Source: Roseovarius litoreus
GTDB taxonomy: Bacteria; Pseudomonadota; Alphaproteobacteria; Rhodobacterales; Rhodobacteraceae
DNA length: 64,000 nt
Direction: 5' to 3'
Assembly (NCBI RefSeq): GCF_900142765.1
Contig: NZ_FRCB01000002.1
Location: 1-64,000 of the forward strand
Shown here: positions 32,649-41,466 of the stretch, in pieces
Position numbering within the stretch: the first letter of the stretch is position 1
Layout of the letters: each line of letters begins with the position of its first letter
Translations under genes and position numbers: made by a program
Notes under the pieces: generated by a model
The model's database searches: none
The model's input: the letters and a program-made list of their open reading frames with translations, nothing else
Told to the model about the DNA's origin: nothing

Positions 32649-34154
32649 TCACACCCCTCCGTCACGGGCCGGGGTCCAGCGGTGCAGCCAGATGGGGCTT
32701 GCCGGCTGGCCCGAGGCGTCGTCGCGCATCACCATGCGCAGCTCAAGCGCGCTGGTGTCCTTGGGGGTCAGGAGGAAGGTGACGCGGGTGCCAAGCCCCT
32801 CAGGCAGGGCGAAGGCGCCGATGCCGCGGATCTCGGCGGGGCCGTTGACCGAGATATCTGGGCTGAGCCCGTCGGGGGCGCCGGAGAGGTCGATCACGAA
32901 ACGCCGCGTGCCGGGTTGGTCGTGTTCGCGGCCAGACCGGCTTTGCAGGATGCGCATCGGCGGTGTCTGATCGGGGAGGCCGAGCGTCCAGTCAAGGCTG
33001 TAGCGGAAGCTGTGTTCGCTGCCGGGCTGGAGCGGCGCCTCGGGGCGCCAGAAGGCCACGATATTGTCCATGAATTCGGTGTCGGTGGGAATCTCCACCA
33101 GTACCACGGCGCCGCGCCCCCAATTGCCGGTGGGGCGCACCATGGCAGAGGGGCGGTCGTGGTAACGGGCCTCGGTATCCTCGTAATCGGCATAGCGGCG
33201 GGGGATCTGGAACAGACCGAAGGCCGAGGGGCCGTTATCGACGAAGGCCGACGCTTGCAGGGTGGCGGGATTGGCGATGGGGCGCCACAGATGTTCGCCC
33301 GCGCCATTGGTGATCGCCAGCACGTCGCTGTCATGCACGCGGGGGCGGAAATCGTCGGACACCGCCGCGCGCATCGGTCCCTTGAGATACATCGAGGTCA
33401 GGGGAGCGACGCCGATATCCGCGATCTCGCGGCGGGGCAGAAGGGTGGTCGCGATCTGCATGCGCGTGTCCGTGCCGGGATGCAGGGTCATGTCGATGTG
33501 ACCGGCAAGCGACGGGCTGTCGATCACGCCTTCCAGCCTGATCTTGCCGTCCTGGGGCGGGTGCAGGCGCAGATGGGTAAAGCGGGGAAATTCCTCGGGC
33601 GTGGGGCCGCCGGTGCCAAGCGCCACGGCGCGCGCCGAGAGGCCATAGGCCATGGCCTGACCGATGGCGCGGAAATAGCTGGCGCCCTGCAGGACCATCA
33701 CCTCGTCCAGCACGTCGGGGCTGTTGAGCGGGTGGCGCAGACGCAGGCCCGAGAAACCCGCGCCGGGGGCGGTGTCGGGGATGTCGCCGAAATAGCGCGG
33801 CTCGAAACTGAAGAGATCGGGCGAGAAGGGCACCTCGTGCACACCATCCGGATGGGGCAGTTCGATCTGCACGGGATCGGGAAAATAGAGCCCCGGCGGC
33901 AGGAGGTCCACGCTGTAGCCCGGACCGACCGGCAGTTGCGCGGCCCGCCCCGCAAGGGGGCGGATGCCGCGATAGGCGTCATAGTCCAGCCCGGCGAAGG
34001 GCGGCGGCAGGGGTGTTTCATTGGGCCTGTAGGCCTGGCGGGCCATGCTGCGCGCCAATCCGAGAAGATCGGCGGGCACGGCTGTGCCGGCCGACAGGGT
34101 GCGGGGGGCGGCCAGCAGGGCCGAGGCCCCGGCGAGAAAGGCGCGGCGCTTCAT
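32649..34154 (-). CDS. opgG: Periplasmic glucan biosynthesis protein OpgG/MdoG
   Basis: 501 residues. A Tat-like signal (KRRAFLAGASALLAAPRTLSA) exports it. The OpgG beta-sandwich domain is recognisable by YDAYRGIRPL near residue 58, LFSFEPRYFGDIPD and GASYFRAIGQAMAYGLSARA, with the acidic groove residues used on the glucan backbone. Family role: it processes the linear glucan released by OpgH, for branching or trimming, during osmoregulated periplasmic glucan synthesis. The start overlaps the opgH stop (ATGA), so the two genes are coupled. In many bacteria the order is opgG-opgH; here it is opgH-opgG. Confidence 0.9.
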   Translation of the reverse strand: MKRRAFLAGASALLAAPRTLSAGTAVPADLLGLARSMARQAYRPNETPLPPPFAGLDYDAYRGIRPLAGRAAQLPVGPGYSVDLLPPGLYFPDPVQIELPHPDGVHEVPFSPDLFSFEPRYFGDIPDTAPGAGFSGLRLRHPLNSPDVLDEVMVLQGASYFRAIGQAMAYGLSARAVALGTGGPTPEEFPRFTHLRLHPPQDGKIRLEGVIDSPSLAGHIDMTLHPGTDTRMQIATTLLPRREIADIGVAPLTSMYLKGPMRAAVSDDFRPRVHDSDVLAITNGAGEHLWRPIANPATLQASAFVDNGPSAFGLFQIPRRYADYEDTEARYHDRPSAMVRPTGNWGRGAVVLVEIPTDTEFMDNIVAFWRPEAPLQPGSEHSFRYSLDWTLGLPDQTPPMRILQSRSGREHDQPGTRRFVIDLSGAPDGLSPDISVNGPAEIRGIGAFALPEGLGTRVTFLLTPKDTSALELRMVMRDDASGQPASPIWLHRWTPARDGGV

Positions 34155-35731
34155 CGGGCGGGCGCGTCCAGCAGGCGCACAAGCAGGGGGGCGGCCAGAA
34201 GCGGCAGGATCAGCGGCAAAAGCCAGAGCGTCGCGCCCGCCTCGGAGACCGAGGCCAGGGCTGCGATGGCAAGGCCCGCGCTGCTTTCGGGCAGGCCGCG
34301 CGGGGGCTGCCAACGAGGCGCGCGCGCGGATTTCCAGCCGCAGTCACGGCCCGAGACCACCGAGAGCACCGACCCTGTCTGACGGATCATCATGATCGGG
34401 GCGACGAGGCTCGAGAGGATCAGTTCGGCGGTCCAGGCGCGCAGGCTGATCCATCGGCGGCGCGCGGTGCGATCCCGCGCGATCCTGCCGACAAGAGCGC
34501 AGAGCTTGGGCAGGAGCAGCACGGCGGCAATGAGCGCGAAGGGCAGGGCGCTGGACACCGGCACCGCGCCCGAGGCCATCAGGATCACCAGCAGCAGCCA
34601 GATCGGCGCGGCGAGATAGCTGACCACGCCCGAGGCGAGGTGAAACCGGCTGACCGGGTGCAATCCGGGGGCGGTGAGCATGAGGAGATGCTGCAGGTTG
34701 CCCTGACACCAGCGGCGGTCACGGCGGTGGAAGGCGTCGAGGGTCTGGGGGGCATCCTCGGCGCTGCCGGTCAGATCGGGGTCAAGCTCGACCGACCAGC
34801 CATCCCGGCGCAGGAAGGCGGCTTCGATGAAATCATGGCTGAGCAGGGGACCACCGAAGGGGGCGCGGCCCGGCAGATGGGGCAGGCGCGCGGCATTGCG
34901 GAAGGCGGCGATGCGGATGATCGCGTTATGTCCCCAGTAATTGCCGTTACGGCCTGTCCATGCCGCCATGCCACGCCCGAAATTGGCCGACATCAGGCGC
35001 ACGGCGTTGCGCTGAAGCTGGCCGAAGCGGCTTTGCGCCGGGATCAGGGCCATGCCGGCCTGAATGAGGCCGGTGCGGGGGCGCGTCTCGATCTGGTGAA
35101 TGAGGCGGCGGATGCGCGTGCAGGACATGCGGCTGTCGGCGTCGAGGATCAGCATATGGTCGAAGCCTGCGCCCTGAGCGTCCAGCCAGTCGGCGATATT
35201 GCCGGGTTTGCGCCCGGTATTGAGCGCGCGGCGGCGATAGGTGACCGTGCCGTCGGCTATGAGAGCGCGCATCGCGGCCTCTTCGCGGGCGACAAGCGCC
35301 TCGCCCGAAGTGTCCGACAGCACGAAAATGGCTGTCGCCCGATCGAGCCCGCACCGCTGCAGGCGGGCGCCGAGATCACGCAGATAGGCCGCCAGAGCGT
35401 CGGGGTCTTCCTTGCACAGGAGCACGAGGATCGCGGTGCGGCTGGACGGGGTCCAGTGATCGGGGGCGGAAGGCATGGGCCGGGCGGGTGCCAGAAGCCC
35501 GATCAGGGCGGTGGCCGCCCCCCCCGAGACCCAGGCCGCGTTGAGCGCGAGCAGCGCCAGCGCGGCTATGGCAAGCGGTGACCAATGGCTGATCGACAGG
35601 GCGAAGGCCCCGGTGATGAGCGTTGCGAGGGCCAGTGTGAGCGCGGCAAATGCCGTGCCCGCGCCGGGCGAGGGGAGCCATGAAGCGGCCGGCGTTCCCG
35701 CCGGTCGAAGAAGATGTTCGGATAGGGCCAT
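34151..35731 (-). CDS. opgH: Glucan glucosyltransferase OpgH/MdoH (short form)
   Basis: 526 residues, much shorter than E. coli MdoH (about 850) and nearer the short alphaproteobacterial forms. Two membrane segments at the N-terminus (about 25-75) precede a GT2 domain. DxD is in LILDADSRMSC, and the processive-synthase motif appears as FHRRDRRWCQGNLQHL. More membrane segments follow (about 375-520). It polymerises glucose from UDP-glucose and passes the glucan through the inner membrane. The long N-terminal cytoplasmic domain that lets E. coli OpgH bind FtsZ is missing, so that cell-size function is not expected. Confidence 0.9.
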   Translation of the reverse strand: MALSEHLLRPAGTPAASWLPSPGAGTAFAALTLALATLITGAFALSISHWSPLAIAALALLALNAAWVSGGAATALIGLLAPARPMPSAPDHWTPSSRTAILVLLCKEDPDALAAYLRDLGARLQRCGLDRATAIFVLSDTSGEALVAREEAAMRALIADGTVTYRRRALNTGRKPGNIADWLDAQGAGFDHMLILDADSRMSCTRIRRLIHQIETRPRTGLIQAGMALIPAQSRFGQLQRNAVRLMSANFGRGMAAWTGRNGNYWGHNAIIRIAAFRNAARLPHLPGRAPFGGPLLSHDFIEAAFLRRDGWSVELDPDLTGSAEDAPQTLDAFHRRDRRWCQGNLQHLLMLTAPGLHPVSRFHLASGVVSYLAAPIWLLLVILMASGAVPVSSALPFALIAAVLLLPKLCALVGRIARDRTARRRWISLRAWTAELILSSLVAPIMMIRQTGSVLSVVSGRDCGWKSARAPRWQPPRGLPESSAGLAIAALASVSEAGATLWLLPLILPLLAAPLLVRLLDAPAR

Positions 35732-35829
35732 GGCAGTGGGATTTCATCCGTTGAAAAAAGGGCTGATGTCGTTGATTCCAGGGTCAGTTAGCGCCAACAC
35801 ATATGGTGCGCTTTCGGCCCGACAAGAGG

Positions 35830-36387
35830 CTATTTCGCGGAACGGATCACGGGTGGCCACATGCGCGAAAAGACGCCGTCGCGACGTAGCATTCCGTGGT
35901 AGAAAGCGGCGGAAACATGCACAAGCACGATCCCGGCGATCACAAATGCGCCACAATGGTGAACGGCCTTCGCAAGATCGGCCAGCCCCTCGGAGCGCGG
36001 CACGAGCGAGGGGACGCCAAGTGCATCCAGAGCCTCGATCGGGAAGCCACCGGACTTGACCCGGACATAGCCCGCAACGGGCATCACCACGAGCAGGATA
36101 TAAAGCGCCAGATGGCTCGCGCCGGCGGCGCGAGCCTGCCAGGAGGGCAGATCCGCGGGCAGGGGTGGCGGCGGCTGGATCAGGCGATAGGCGATGCGCA
36201 GGACCATCAGGAGCAGCACCAGAACACCGACATTCTTGTGAAAGATGAAGAGCGCGTTCTGGAGCGAGCGGCCAAGCCCGTCCTGCACCATCAAAAAGCC
36301 CGCGGCGATCATCGCGAGCACCAGCACGGCCATGATCCAGTGCAGGAGCCGGGCGAACGTCGTGTAATGCGGTGCTGTGTGATCCAT
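35830..36387 (-). CDS. Cytochrome b561 family protein
   Basis: 185 residues with four hydrophobic segments. Heme-ligand histidines are visible in segment 1 (ARLLHWIMAVLVL), segment 2 (FIFHKNVGVLVLLL) and segment 4 (AVHHCGAFVIAGIVLVHVSAAFYH). The start at 36387 is preferred over the longer in-frame start, which lacks a ribosome site. These inner-membrane proteins pass electrons from quinol to superoxide or periplasmic partners. No operon partner is evident: opgH lies 98 bases away on the same strand and the next gene is divergent. Confidence 0.85.
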   Translation of the reverse strand: MDHTAPHYTTFARLLHWIMAVLVLAMIAAGFLMVQDGLGRSLQNALFIFHKNVGVLVLLLMVLRIAYRLIQPPPPLPADLPSWQARAAGASHLALYILLVVMPVAGYVRVKSGGFPIEALDALGVPSLVPRSEGLADLAKAVHHCGAFVIAGIVLVHVSAAFYHGMLRRDGVFSRMWPPVIRSAK

Positions 36388-36522
36388 GATGCGGGGCCTC
36401 GTTTCGCCTTCAGGTAGCGTCGAGAGGGGCGGGTTCAAGTGCTTGAGCGGATGGGCGCGCAGCAAGGTCCGGGCATGCAAGGGAGGGCTTGACCGTGGCC
36501 GCGCTGCGCTAAACTAAGAGGA

Positions 36523-37275
36523 ATGAGCATCGCCTATCCCGATATGGCACGGCCTGTGCCCCATGCGCCCGACCCGGGTGGCCGGCTGGTTCCGCTTCGG
36601 CGGTTCGCGGCGGCGGCTGGTCTGGGGGCTGTGGTGGTCGTGGGGCTTGGATTCGGGCTGAAGGCGCAAGGGTGGCTGCCGGTGGGCGCGGCCCTCGGCG
36701 TCTATGTCGCGGCGGTTGTGCTGGTGGGGTGGGTGATGGCGCGCAGCTATCCGCATCGCGCGCTGGGCCTGTGCAATCTGGTGACGCTGTTGCGCCTCGC
36801 GCTGACCTCGGCGCTGGTTGCGCCGCTTGTGTCGGGAAGCGGGGCGCAATGGGGTGTCCTTATGGTGGCGGCGGTTGCGCTGGCGCTTGACGGGGTGGAT
36901 GGCTGGCTTGCGCGGCGGCAGCATCTGGTGTCGCACTTCGGCGCGCGCTTCGACATGGAGGTGGATGCGGGGCTGGGGCTGGTGCTGGCGGTGAGCGCCT
37001 TTGCGGCGGGAAGTGCCGGGGCGGCGGTGCTTGCGCTTGGGATGCCGCGCTATGTCTTTGCCGCCGCGGGCCGGGTTTTGCCGTGGCTGGGCGCGCCGTT
37101 GCCTGACCGGATCGGGCGCAAATGGGTCTGCGTGATCCAGATCGGGGTTCTGATCGGCCTGCAGGTGCCGGGTCTGCCGGTGCCGCTGGCCAATGCGGCG
37201 ATCGCGGTAGCGGCGGCGGCGCTGTGCTGGTCCTTCGGACGCGACATCCTGTGGTTATGGAGGAGGCGCGCTTGA
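36523..37275 (+). CDS. CDP-alcohol phosphatidyltransferase family protein
   Basis: 250 residues, about six membrane segments. The full catalytic motif D-x2-DG-x2-AR-x8-G-x3-D-x3-D is present: LDGVDGWLARRQHLVSHFG then ARFDMEVDAG. Such enzymes transfer a phosphoalcohol from a CDP-alcohol to a second alcohol, making phospholipids or polar headgroups. The N-terminal 75 residues, including two extra hydrophobic segments, are longer than in PgsA. It is coupled with the next two envelope genes (TTGA and TGATG overlaps), so it probably makes a special lipid rather than housekeeping phosphatidylglycerol (inference). Confidence 0.87.
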   Translation: MSIAYPDMARPVPHAPDPGGRLVPLRRFAAAAGLGAVVVVGLGFGLKAQGWLPVGAALGVYVAAVVLVGWVMARSYPHRALGLCNLVTLLRLALTSALVAPLVSGSGAQWGVLMVAAVALALDGVDGWLARRQHLVSHFGARFDMEVDAGLGLVLAVSAFAAGSAGAAVLALGMPRYVFAAAGRVLPWLGAPLPDRIGRKWVCVIQIGVLIGLQVPGLPVPLANAAIAVAAAALCWSFGRDILWLWRRRA

Positions 37276-38921
37276 GCGTGCCGGGCCGTGGCGGGCTGAT
37301 CCGGCTGCTGGTGGCGGCGCTGGTGCTGCATCTGGTGCTGATCCAGCCCAATCATCCGGCGGCGATGACCTGGCGGGCGCTGGTGCTGGTGCCGCTGGAA
37401 TTGCCGGCCCTGCTGCTTGGGCTTGTGGCCCTGAGAGGGCGGGCTGTGCTTGTGCTGCGGATCGTGCTGAGCGCGGCGCTGACGATTCTGGTTATCCTCA
37501 AGACAGCTGATTTCGCGATGTTCACGGCGCTGGCGCGGGGGTTCAACCCGGTGGCGGATGTCATGCTGATCGAGGCGGGCTTGCGTTTGCTGGCGGGATC
37601 CATCGGCGTGGTGCCCGCGGCTCTGGTCGGTCTGGCGGCTGTTGCGGCGGCAATCGGGATCGGTTGGGCGATCTGGTGGGCGACGGGGGTTTGGGCGGCG
37701 CTTGCCGCACCAAAGGTCACCGCATGGATCGCGGGCACGGGGGCGGTGCTGTCGGCGGTGGTGGCGGTGGCCGAGATCGGGCAGACCATGGGCCGCTGGA
37801 GCCTTGGGGTAAGCCCGCCCGGTGCGGCCTTCACCGCGCGCGTGGGTGTCGAGCGGGTGGTCATGGTGGGCGACACGCTGCGCGATCTCAGGGCGTTTCG
37901 CATCGCGGCGCGGCAAGATCCCTTTGCCGGGGCGACTGGCCTGCTGGACGGGATCGACCGCGATGTGCTGGTGGTGTTCGTCGAAAGCTATGGCCGCACC
38001 AGTCTGGACACGCCCTTTTATGCGGGCCTGCATCGCGAGACGCTGGAGCGCAACGAGGCGGTGCTGCGCGATCTGGGGCTGTCGATGGTGTCGGGGCTGG
38101 TGCGCGCGCCGACGCGCGGCGGGCAAAGCTGGCTGTCGCATGCGACTTTTGCCAATGGTCTTCTGGTCAATGATCAGACGCGCTATGGCGCGGTGCTGGC
38201 CTCGGGGCGCGAGACGCTGTTTCATATCGCGGCACGGTCGGGGTTTCACACGGCGGCGGTGATGCCGCAGATCACGCTCGACTGGCCGGAATCGGCGGTG
38301 ATGGGCTTTGACACGGTGCTGGCGGCGGCGGATCTGGGATATCAGGGCGCGCCGTTCAACTGGGTGACGATGCCCGATCAATTCACCTTTGCGGCGCTGG
38401 ACCGGCTGGTGCGCAACGGGCAGGCGGATGGGCCGTCCTTTGTGCAGATGGCGCTTGGCTCGTCGCATGCGCCATGGGTGCCGGTGCCGGAACTGGTGGA
38501 CTGGGACAGCATCGGCGATGGGCAGGTGTTCAACGAGATGGCGACGTCCGGTCCCACGCCGGAAGAGGTCTGGCGCGATCGGGACCGGGTGCGCGAGCAG
38601 TATCGCGATGCGGTGGATTATGCGCTGTCGGTGGTCTTCGCCTATGCCGAGCGGCATGCGGGCACCCCGCCGCTGATGATCGTGCTGGGGGATCATCAGG
38701 CGGCGGATTTCGTGGCGCTGGATACGCGCGCGGAGGTGCCGGTGCATGTGATCGGGCCGCCGCATCTGGTGGCGCGGATCGAGAGCTGGGGCTGGAGCGA
38801 GGGTCTGATCCCCGACCCGGACAGGCCGATCCGCGGGATGCAGGAGATGCGCGACCTGCTGATCGAGGCCTATTCGAGCCCGGTCGCGCGAGAGGCCGGT
38901 TCAGTCCGGGTCACGCAGTGA
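37272..38921 (+). CDS. Membrane sulfatase-fold protein (EptA/LtaS-like phosphotransferase family)
   Basis: 549 residues. About five membrane segments (to residue 190) are followed by a periplasmic alkaline-phosphatase-fold domain. The metal and nucleophile motif reads VVFVESYGRTSLDTPFY, and later metal ligands are seen in GSSHAPW and MIVLGDHQAADF. Relatives transfer phosphoglycerol or phosphoethanolamine from a phospholipid to an envelope glycan or lipid. The start TTG at 37272 overlaps the upstream stop (TTGA) and is well placed after GGAGGAGG; ATG 37257 is the alternative. It is coupled to the CDP-alcohol enzyme and the LPG-synthase-like protein. Confidence 0.85.
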   Translation: MSVPGRGGLIRLLVAALVLHLVLIQPNHPAAMTWRALVLVPLELPALLLGLVALRGRAVLVLRIVLSAALTILVILKTADFAMFTALARGFNPVADVMLIEAGLRLLAGSIGVVPAALVGLAAVAAAIGIGWAIWWATGVWAALAAPKVTAWIAGTGAVLSAVVAVAEIGQTMGRWSLGVSPPGAAFTARVGVERVVMVGDTLRDLRAFRIAARQDPFAGATGLLDGIDRDVLVVFVESYGRTSLDTPFYAGLHRETLERNEAVLRDLGLSMVSGLVRAPTRGGQSWLSHATFANGLLVNDQTRYGAVLASGRETLFHIAARSGFHTAAVMPQITLDWPESAVMGFDTVLAAADLGYQGAPFNWVTMPDQFTFAALDRLVRNGQADGPSFVQMALGSSHAPWVPVPELVDWDSIGDGQVFNEMATSGPTPEEVWRDRDRVREQYRDAVDYALSVVFAYAERHAGTPPLMIVLGDHQAADFVALDTRAEVPVHVIGPPHLVARIESWGWSEGLIPDPDRPIRGMQEMRDLLIEAYSSPVAREAGSVRVTQ

Positions 38922-39862
38922 TGCGCAGAGGCATCCGGGGGGTGGCGATCCGCGCGGGGCAAGGGGTGCTGGCGGTGGGGCTGCTGGTCTTGTTGTGGCG
39001 GGTCGCTGGCGGAGAGGAGGCGGCGCGCAGTCTGGCGGGGGCGGATATGCGCTGGCTGGCCGCTGCACTTGTTGCGCTGAGCCTGCAGACGGTGCTTTCG
39101 GCGCTGCGCTGGCGGGTGACGGCGGCGCCCTTGGGCATCCATCTGAGCATCGCCGAGGCGGTGCGGGAATATTATCTGTCGCAAGTGGTGAACCAATCGC
39201 TGCCCGGGGGCGTGATCGGGGATGCGGGCCGCGCGATCCGCGCGCGGGGGCAGGCGGGGTTGCTGGCATCCGGTCAGGCGGTGGTGTTCGAGCGTCTTGC
39301 GGGGCAGATGGGGCTTTTCGCGGTCACGGCGCTGGCGTTCGGGCTGACGGTCGCGGTGCCGGGGGGCGTTGTCTGGCCCGACTGGCTGATCTGGCCCGTG
39401 GTGCTGGGCTTGGCCTGCGGGCTGGCTTTACCGGTGTGTGGCGCGGTGCTGGCCCGTATGCGGGGCCGGATCGGGCGCGCGGTGGCGCCGGTCTGGCAGG
39501 GGATGGTGCGGTGCCTTTTCGCGCCGGGGGTGATCGGCCCGCAGATCGCGCTCAGCCTTGCGACCACGATCTGCAATCTGGCGGCGTTCGGCTTTTGTGC
39601 GCAGGCGGTGGGGCATCCCCTGTCGGTGGCCGCCGTGGCGGCCTTCGTGCCGCTGATCCTGCTGATGATGCTGGTGCCGCTGACGATCGGCGGCTGGGGG
39701 CTGCGAGAGGGGGCGGCGGCGGTGCTGTTTCCGGTGGCCGGTGCCTCGGCGGCGGGCGGGCTGGCCGCCAGTGTCGCCTTTGGCCTGATGTTGCTGGTTT
39801 CGGTGCTGCCGGGGGTTGCGATCGTGCTCAAGCGGCGCCGCGCGCCGGTGATGCCGGGTTGA
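38921..39862 (+). CDS. Lysylphosphatidylglycerol synthase-like (flippase domain, UPF0104) membrane protein
   Basis: 313 residues with eight or nine hydrophobic segments. Family segments include QTVLSALRWRVTAAPLGIHL, YYLSQVVNQSLPGGVIGDAG, and VPLTIGGWGLREGAAAVLF. This is the membrane domain of MprF-like proteins without the soluble aminoacyl-transferase part. Such stand-alone proteins are thought to translocate or bind lipids. The start overlaps the preceding stop by one base (TGATG). The stop is directly next to the stop of the convergent RibD-like gene, with no spacer. Confidence 0.87.
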   Translation: MRRGIRGVAIRAGQGVLAVGLLVLLWRVAGGEEAARSLAGADMRWLAAALVALSLQTVLSALRWRVTAAPLGIHLSIAEAVREYYLSQVVNQSLPGGVIGDAGRAIRARGQAGLLASGQAVVFERLAGQMGLFAVTALAFGLTVAVPGGVVWPDWLIWPVVLGLACGLALPVCGAVLARMRGRIGRAVAPVWQGMVRCLFAPGVIGPQIALSLATTICNLAAFGFCAQAVGHPLSVAAVAAFVPLILLMMLVPLTIGGWGLREGAAAVLFPVAGASAAGGLAASVAFGLMLLVSVLPGVAIVLKRRRAPVMPG

Positions 39863-40690
39863 TCAGGGCCGCGCGAGCCGGGCGGGTCGCGCATGCAGCG
39901 GCACGCCTGCGGCCAGTGCGGTGTCATCGAGGGCGCAATCGAACACCACATCCGATCCCAGCGAAAAGGCGCGGGTCTGCGGGCGGATTGCGTCCGAGAG
40001 TTTCTCGGTGGGCGAGGGCATGGTCAGCCCCTGAGGCCCGGCGCCGATCAGAAGCGGGGCCACGGCCACTTGCAACCGGGTGAGACGCCGCGCTTCGAGA
40101 AAGCGCGAGATGGTGATCCCACCCCCTTCGATCATCAGGGTCGAGAGGCCCTTGGCCCGCAGCGCCGAGAGGATCTGAGCCGGGTCGAGCAGGCTTTCGC
40201 GGTCGTTCAGGCGGATCACCTCGACCCCGGCGGGGCGGGGACGGTCCACGGCCTGAATGACGATCCGGCGGGTGCCGTCGGCGCGCAGCAGGGGGGCGTC
40301 ATCGGGCAGGCGTCCGCGCGGGTCGATGACGATGCGTGCCGGGTTCGGACCCTTGCACAGCCGAACGGTCAGGCGAGGGCTGTCATGCAGCGCGGTGCGC
40401 ACGCCGATGACCACGCCATCGACCAGCGCCCGCATCCGGTGCAGATGCGCCAGCCCGTCGGGGCCGGAGACGTCGCGCGCGTCGCCCGTGACGGTGGCGA
40501 TGCGCCCGTCCAGAGACTGGCCGATCTGGGCCACGGTGATCGGTCCGAGGTCGCGCCGCGCCAGAGGGCCGTAGAGTGCCAGGGCGGCGTTTTCGTTTTG
40601 GCTCCAACGGCCGCAACAGGTGCAGGATAAGCCCTGACGCACGGCCAGAAGCCGGTCCCAGACGCGGGAATTGACATCAATCGGCTGCAT
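39863..40690 (-). CDS. RibD C-terminal (dihydrofolate-reductase fold) reductase
   Basis: 275 residues. From about residue 50 it matches the NADPH-dependent reductase half of RibD: PITVAQIGQSLDGRIATVTG, then HRMRALVDGVVIGVRTALHD, SPRLTVR, PARIVIDPRGRLP and LMIEGGGITISRFLE. The deaminase half of RibD is absent. The first 50 residues carry a CxCC cluster (SCTCCGRW) not typical of RibD. It probably reduces a pteridine-, pyrimidine- or flavin-related carbonyl; housekeeping riboflavin synthesis is unlikely because no other rib gene is near. It overlaps the methyltransferase gene by 14 bases. Confidence 0.82.
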   Translation of the reverse strand: MQPIDVNSRVWDRLLAVRQGLSCTCCGRWSQNENAALALYGPLARRDLGPITVAQIGQSLDGRIATVTGDARDVSGPDGLAHLHRMRALVDGVVIGVRTALHDSPRLTVRLCKGPNPARIVIDPRGRLPDDAPLLRADGTRRIVIQAVDRPRPAGVEVIRLNDRESLLDPAQILSALRAKGLSTLMIEGGGITISRFLEARRLTRLQVAVAPLLIGAGPQGLTMPSPTEKLSDAIRPQTRAFSLGSDVVFDCALDDTALAAGVPLHARPARLARP

Positions 40691-41465
40691 GGGTGGTCTC
40701 CGTGGAGAGTGAGCGGGGCAGGGCCAGAATGTCGCCGTGCCCGATGGTGCAGATTGTCTGCACGACGCGGTCGCGGCGTCTTTGGCCCCAGTCCAGAGCC
40801 TCGGCCAAGCCGGTTTCGGCGGCAGCGGTGGCGATGCCCTCGAGCAGGCTGGCATGAAGTGCCGCGGTGTCGGGGCCAAGGACCCAAGGGCTGTCGGCCT
40901 GCGCCACGTCAAAGCCCGCCGCGTCGAAGACGGCTGCGCTTGCGGTGACGGCGCCGGGGCCAAGGGCGGGGCCAATCCCCTTGTCGCCAAGCTGGTGGTG
41001 GTTGAAGGCTTCGGTGACAGGCGCATCCAGGGGATCGGCGGGATCCCAGGACATATGCCCGTCATATGAGAGCGCGGCATAAAACGGCACCGTGAGCCGC
41101 GCGGCCAGCGCCGCGACCCAGTCGCGCGGCATGAGGTCAAGCAGCGCCGAGGCGGTCACGAGCGTCACCCCGTCGAGAGGCAGCGCGCCGGGATCGGCCA
41201 GATCGAGGGAATATGTTCTTGTCTCGGGGCCTGCGGCCTTGGCGGCCAGTGCCAGCAAGGCGGGGTCATTGTCCACCAGCCGCCAAGTTGTGCCCGCCGG
41301 CAGATGCGGCGCCATCGCGCGCACGGTCGAGCCGGTGCCGCAGCCGAGATCCAGAATGACCGGCGCGGCCCCCGCCGACTGCGCTGCGCGGCGCAGCAGA
41401 GCGCCATCCCGCGCGGCATGGTCGGCGGGTTCGCGAAGGGCCAGCCAGTCGGCGGTGAAGGCCAT
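40677..41465 (-). CDS. Class I SAM-dependent methyltransferase
   Basis: 262 residues. SAM motif I is VILDLGCGTGSTVRAMAPHL near residue 37, motif II is TTWRLVDNDPALLALAA. The C-terminal half is less conserved. The start at 41465 follows GAGGGTG. It sits between the PTPS-like and RibD-like genes on the same strand, so it probably methylates the product of this unit. The substrate is unknown. Confidence 0.82.
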   Translation of the reverse strand: MAFTADWLALREPADHAARDGALLRRAAQSAGAAPVILDLGCGTGSTVRAMAPHLPAGTTWRLVDNDPALLALAAKAAGPETRTYSLDLADPGALPLDGVTLVTASALLDLMPRDWVAALAARLTVPFYAALSYDGHMSWDPADPLDAPVTEAFNHHQLGDKGIGPALGPGAVTASAAVFDAAGFDVAQADSPWVLGPDTAALHASLLEGIATAAAETGLAEALDWGQRRRDRVVQTICTIGHGDILALPRSLSTETTHAAD

Positions 41466-41466
41466 G

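Noticed and set aside
32148..34382. 744-codon open frame on the plus strand
   Set aside because: Shadow of phnD and opgG; composition not protein-like over most of its length.
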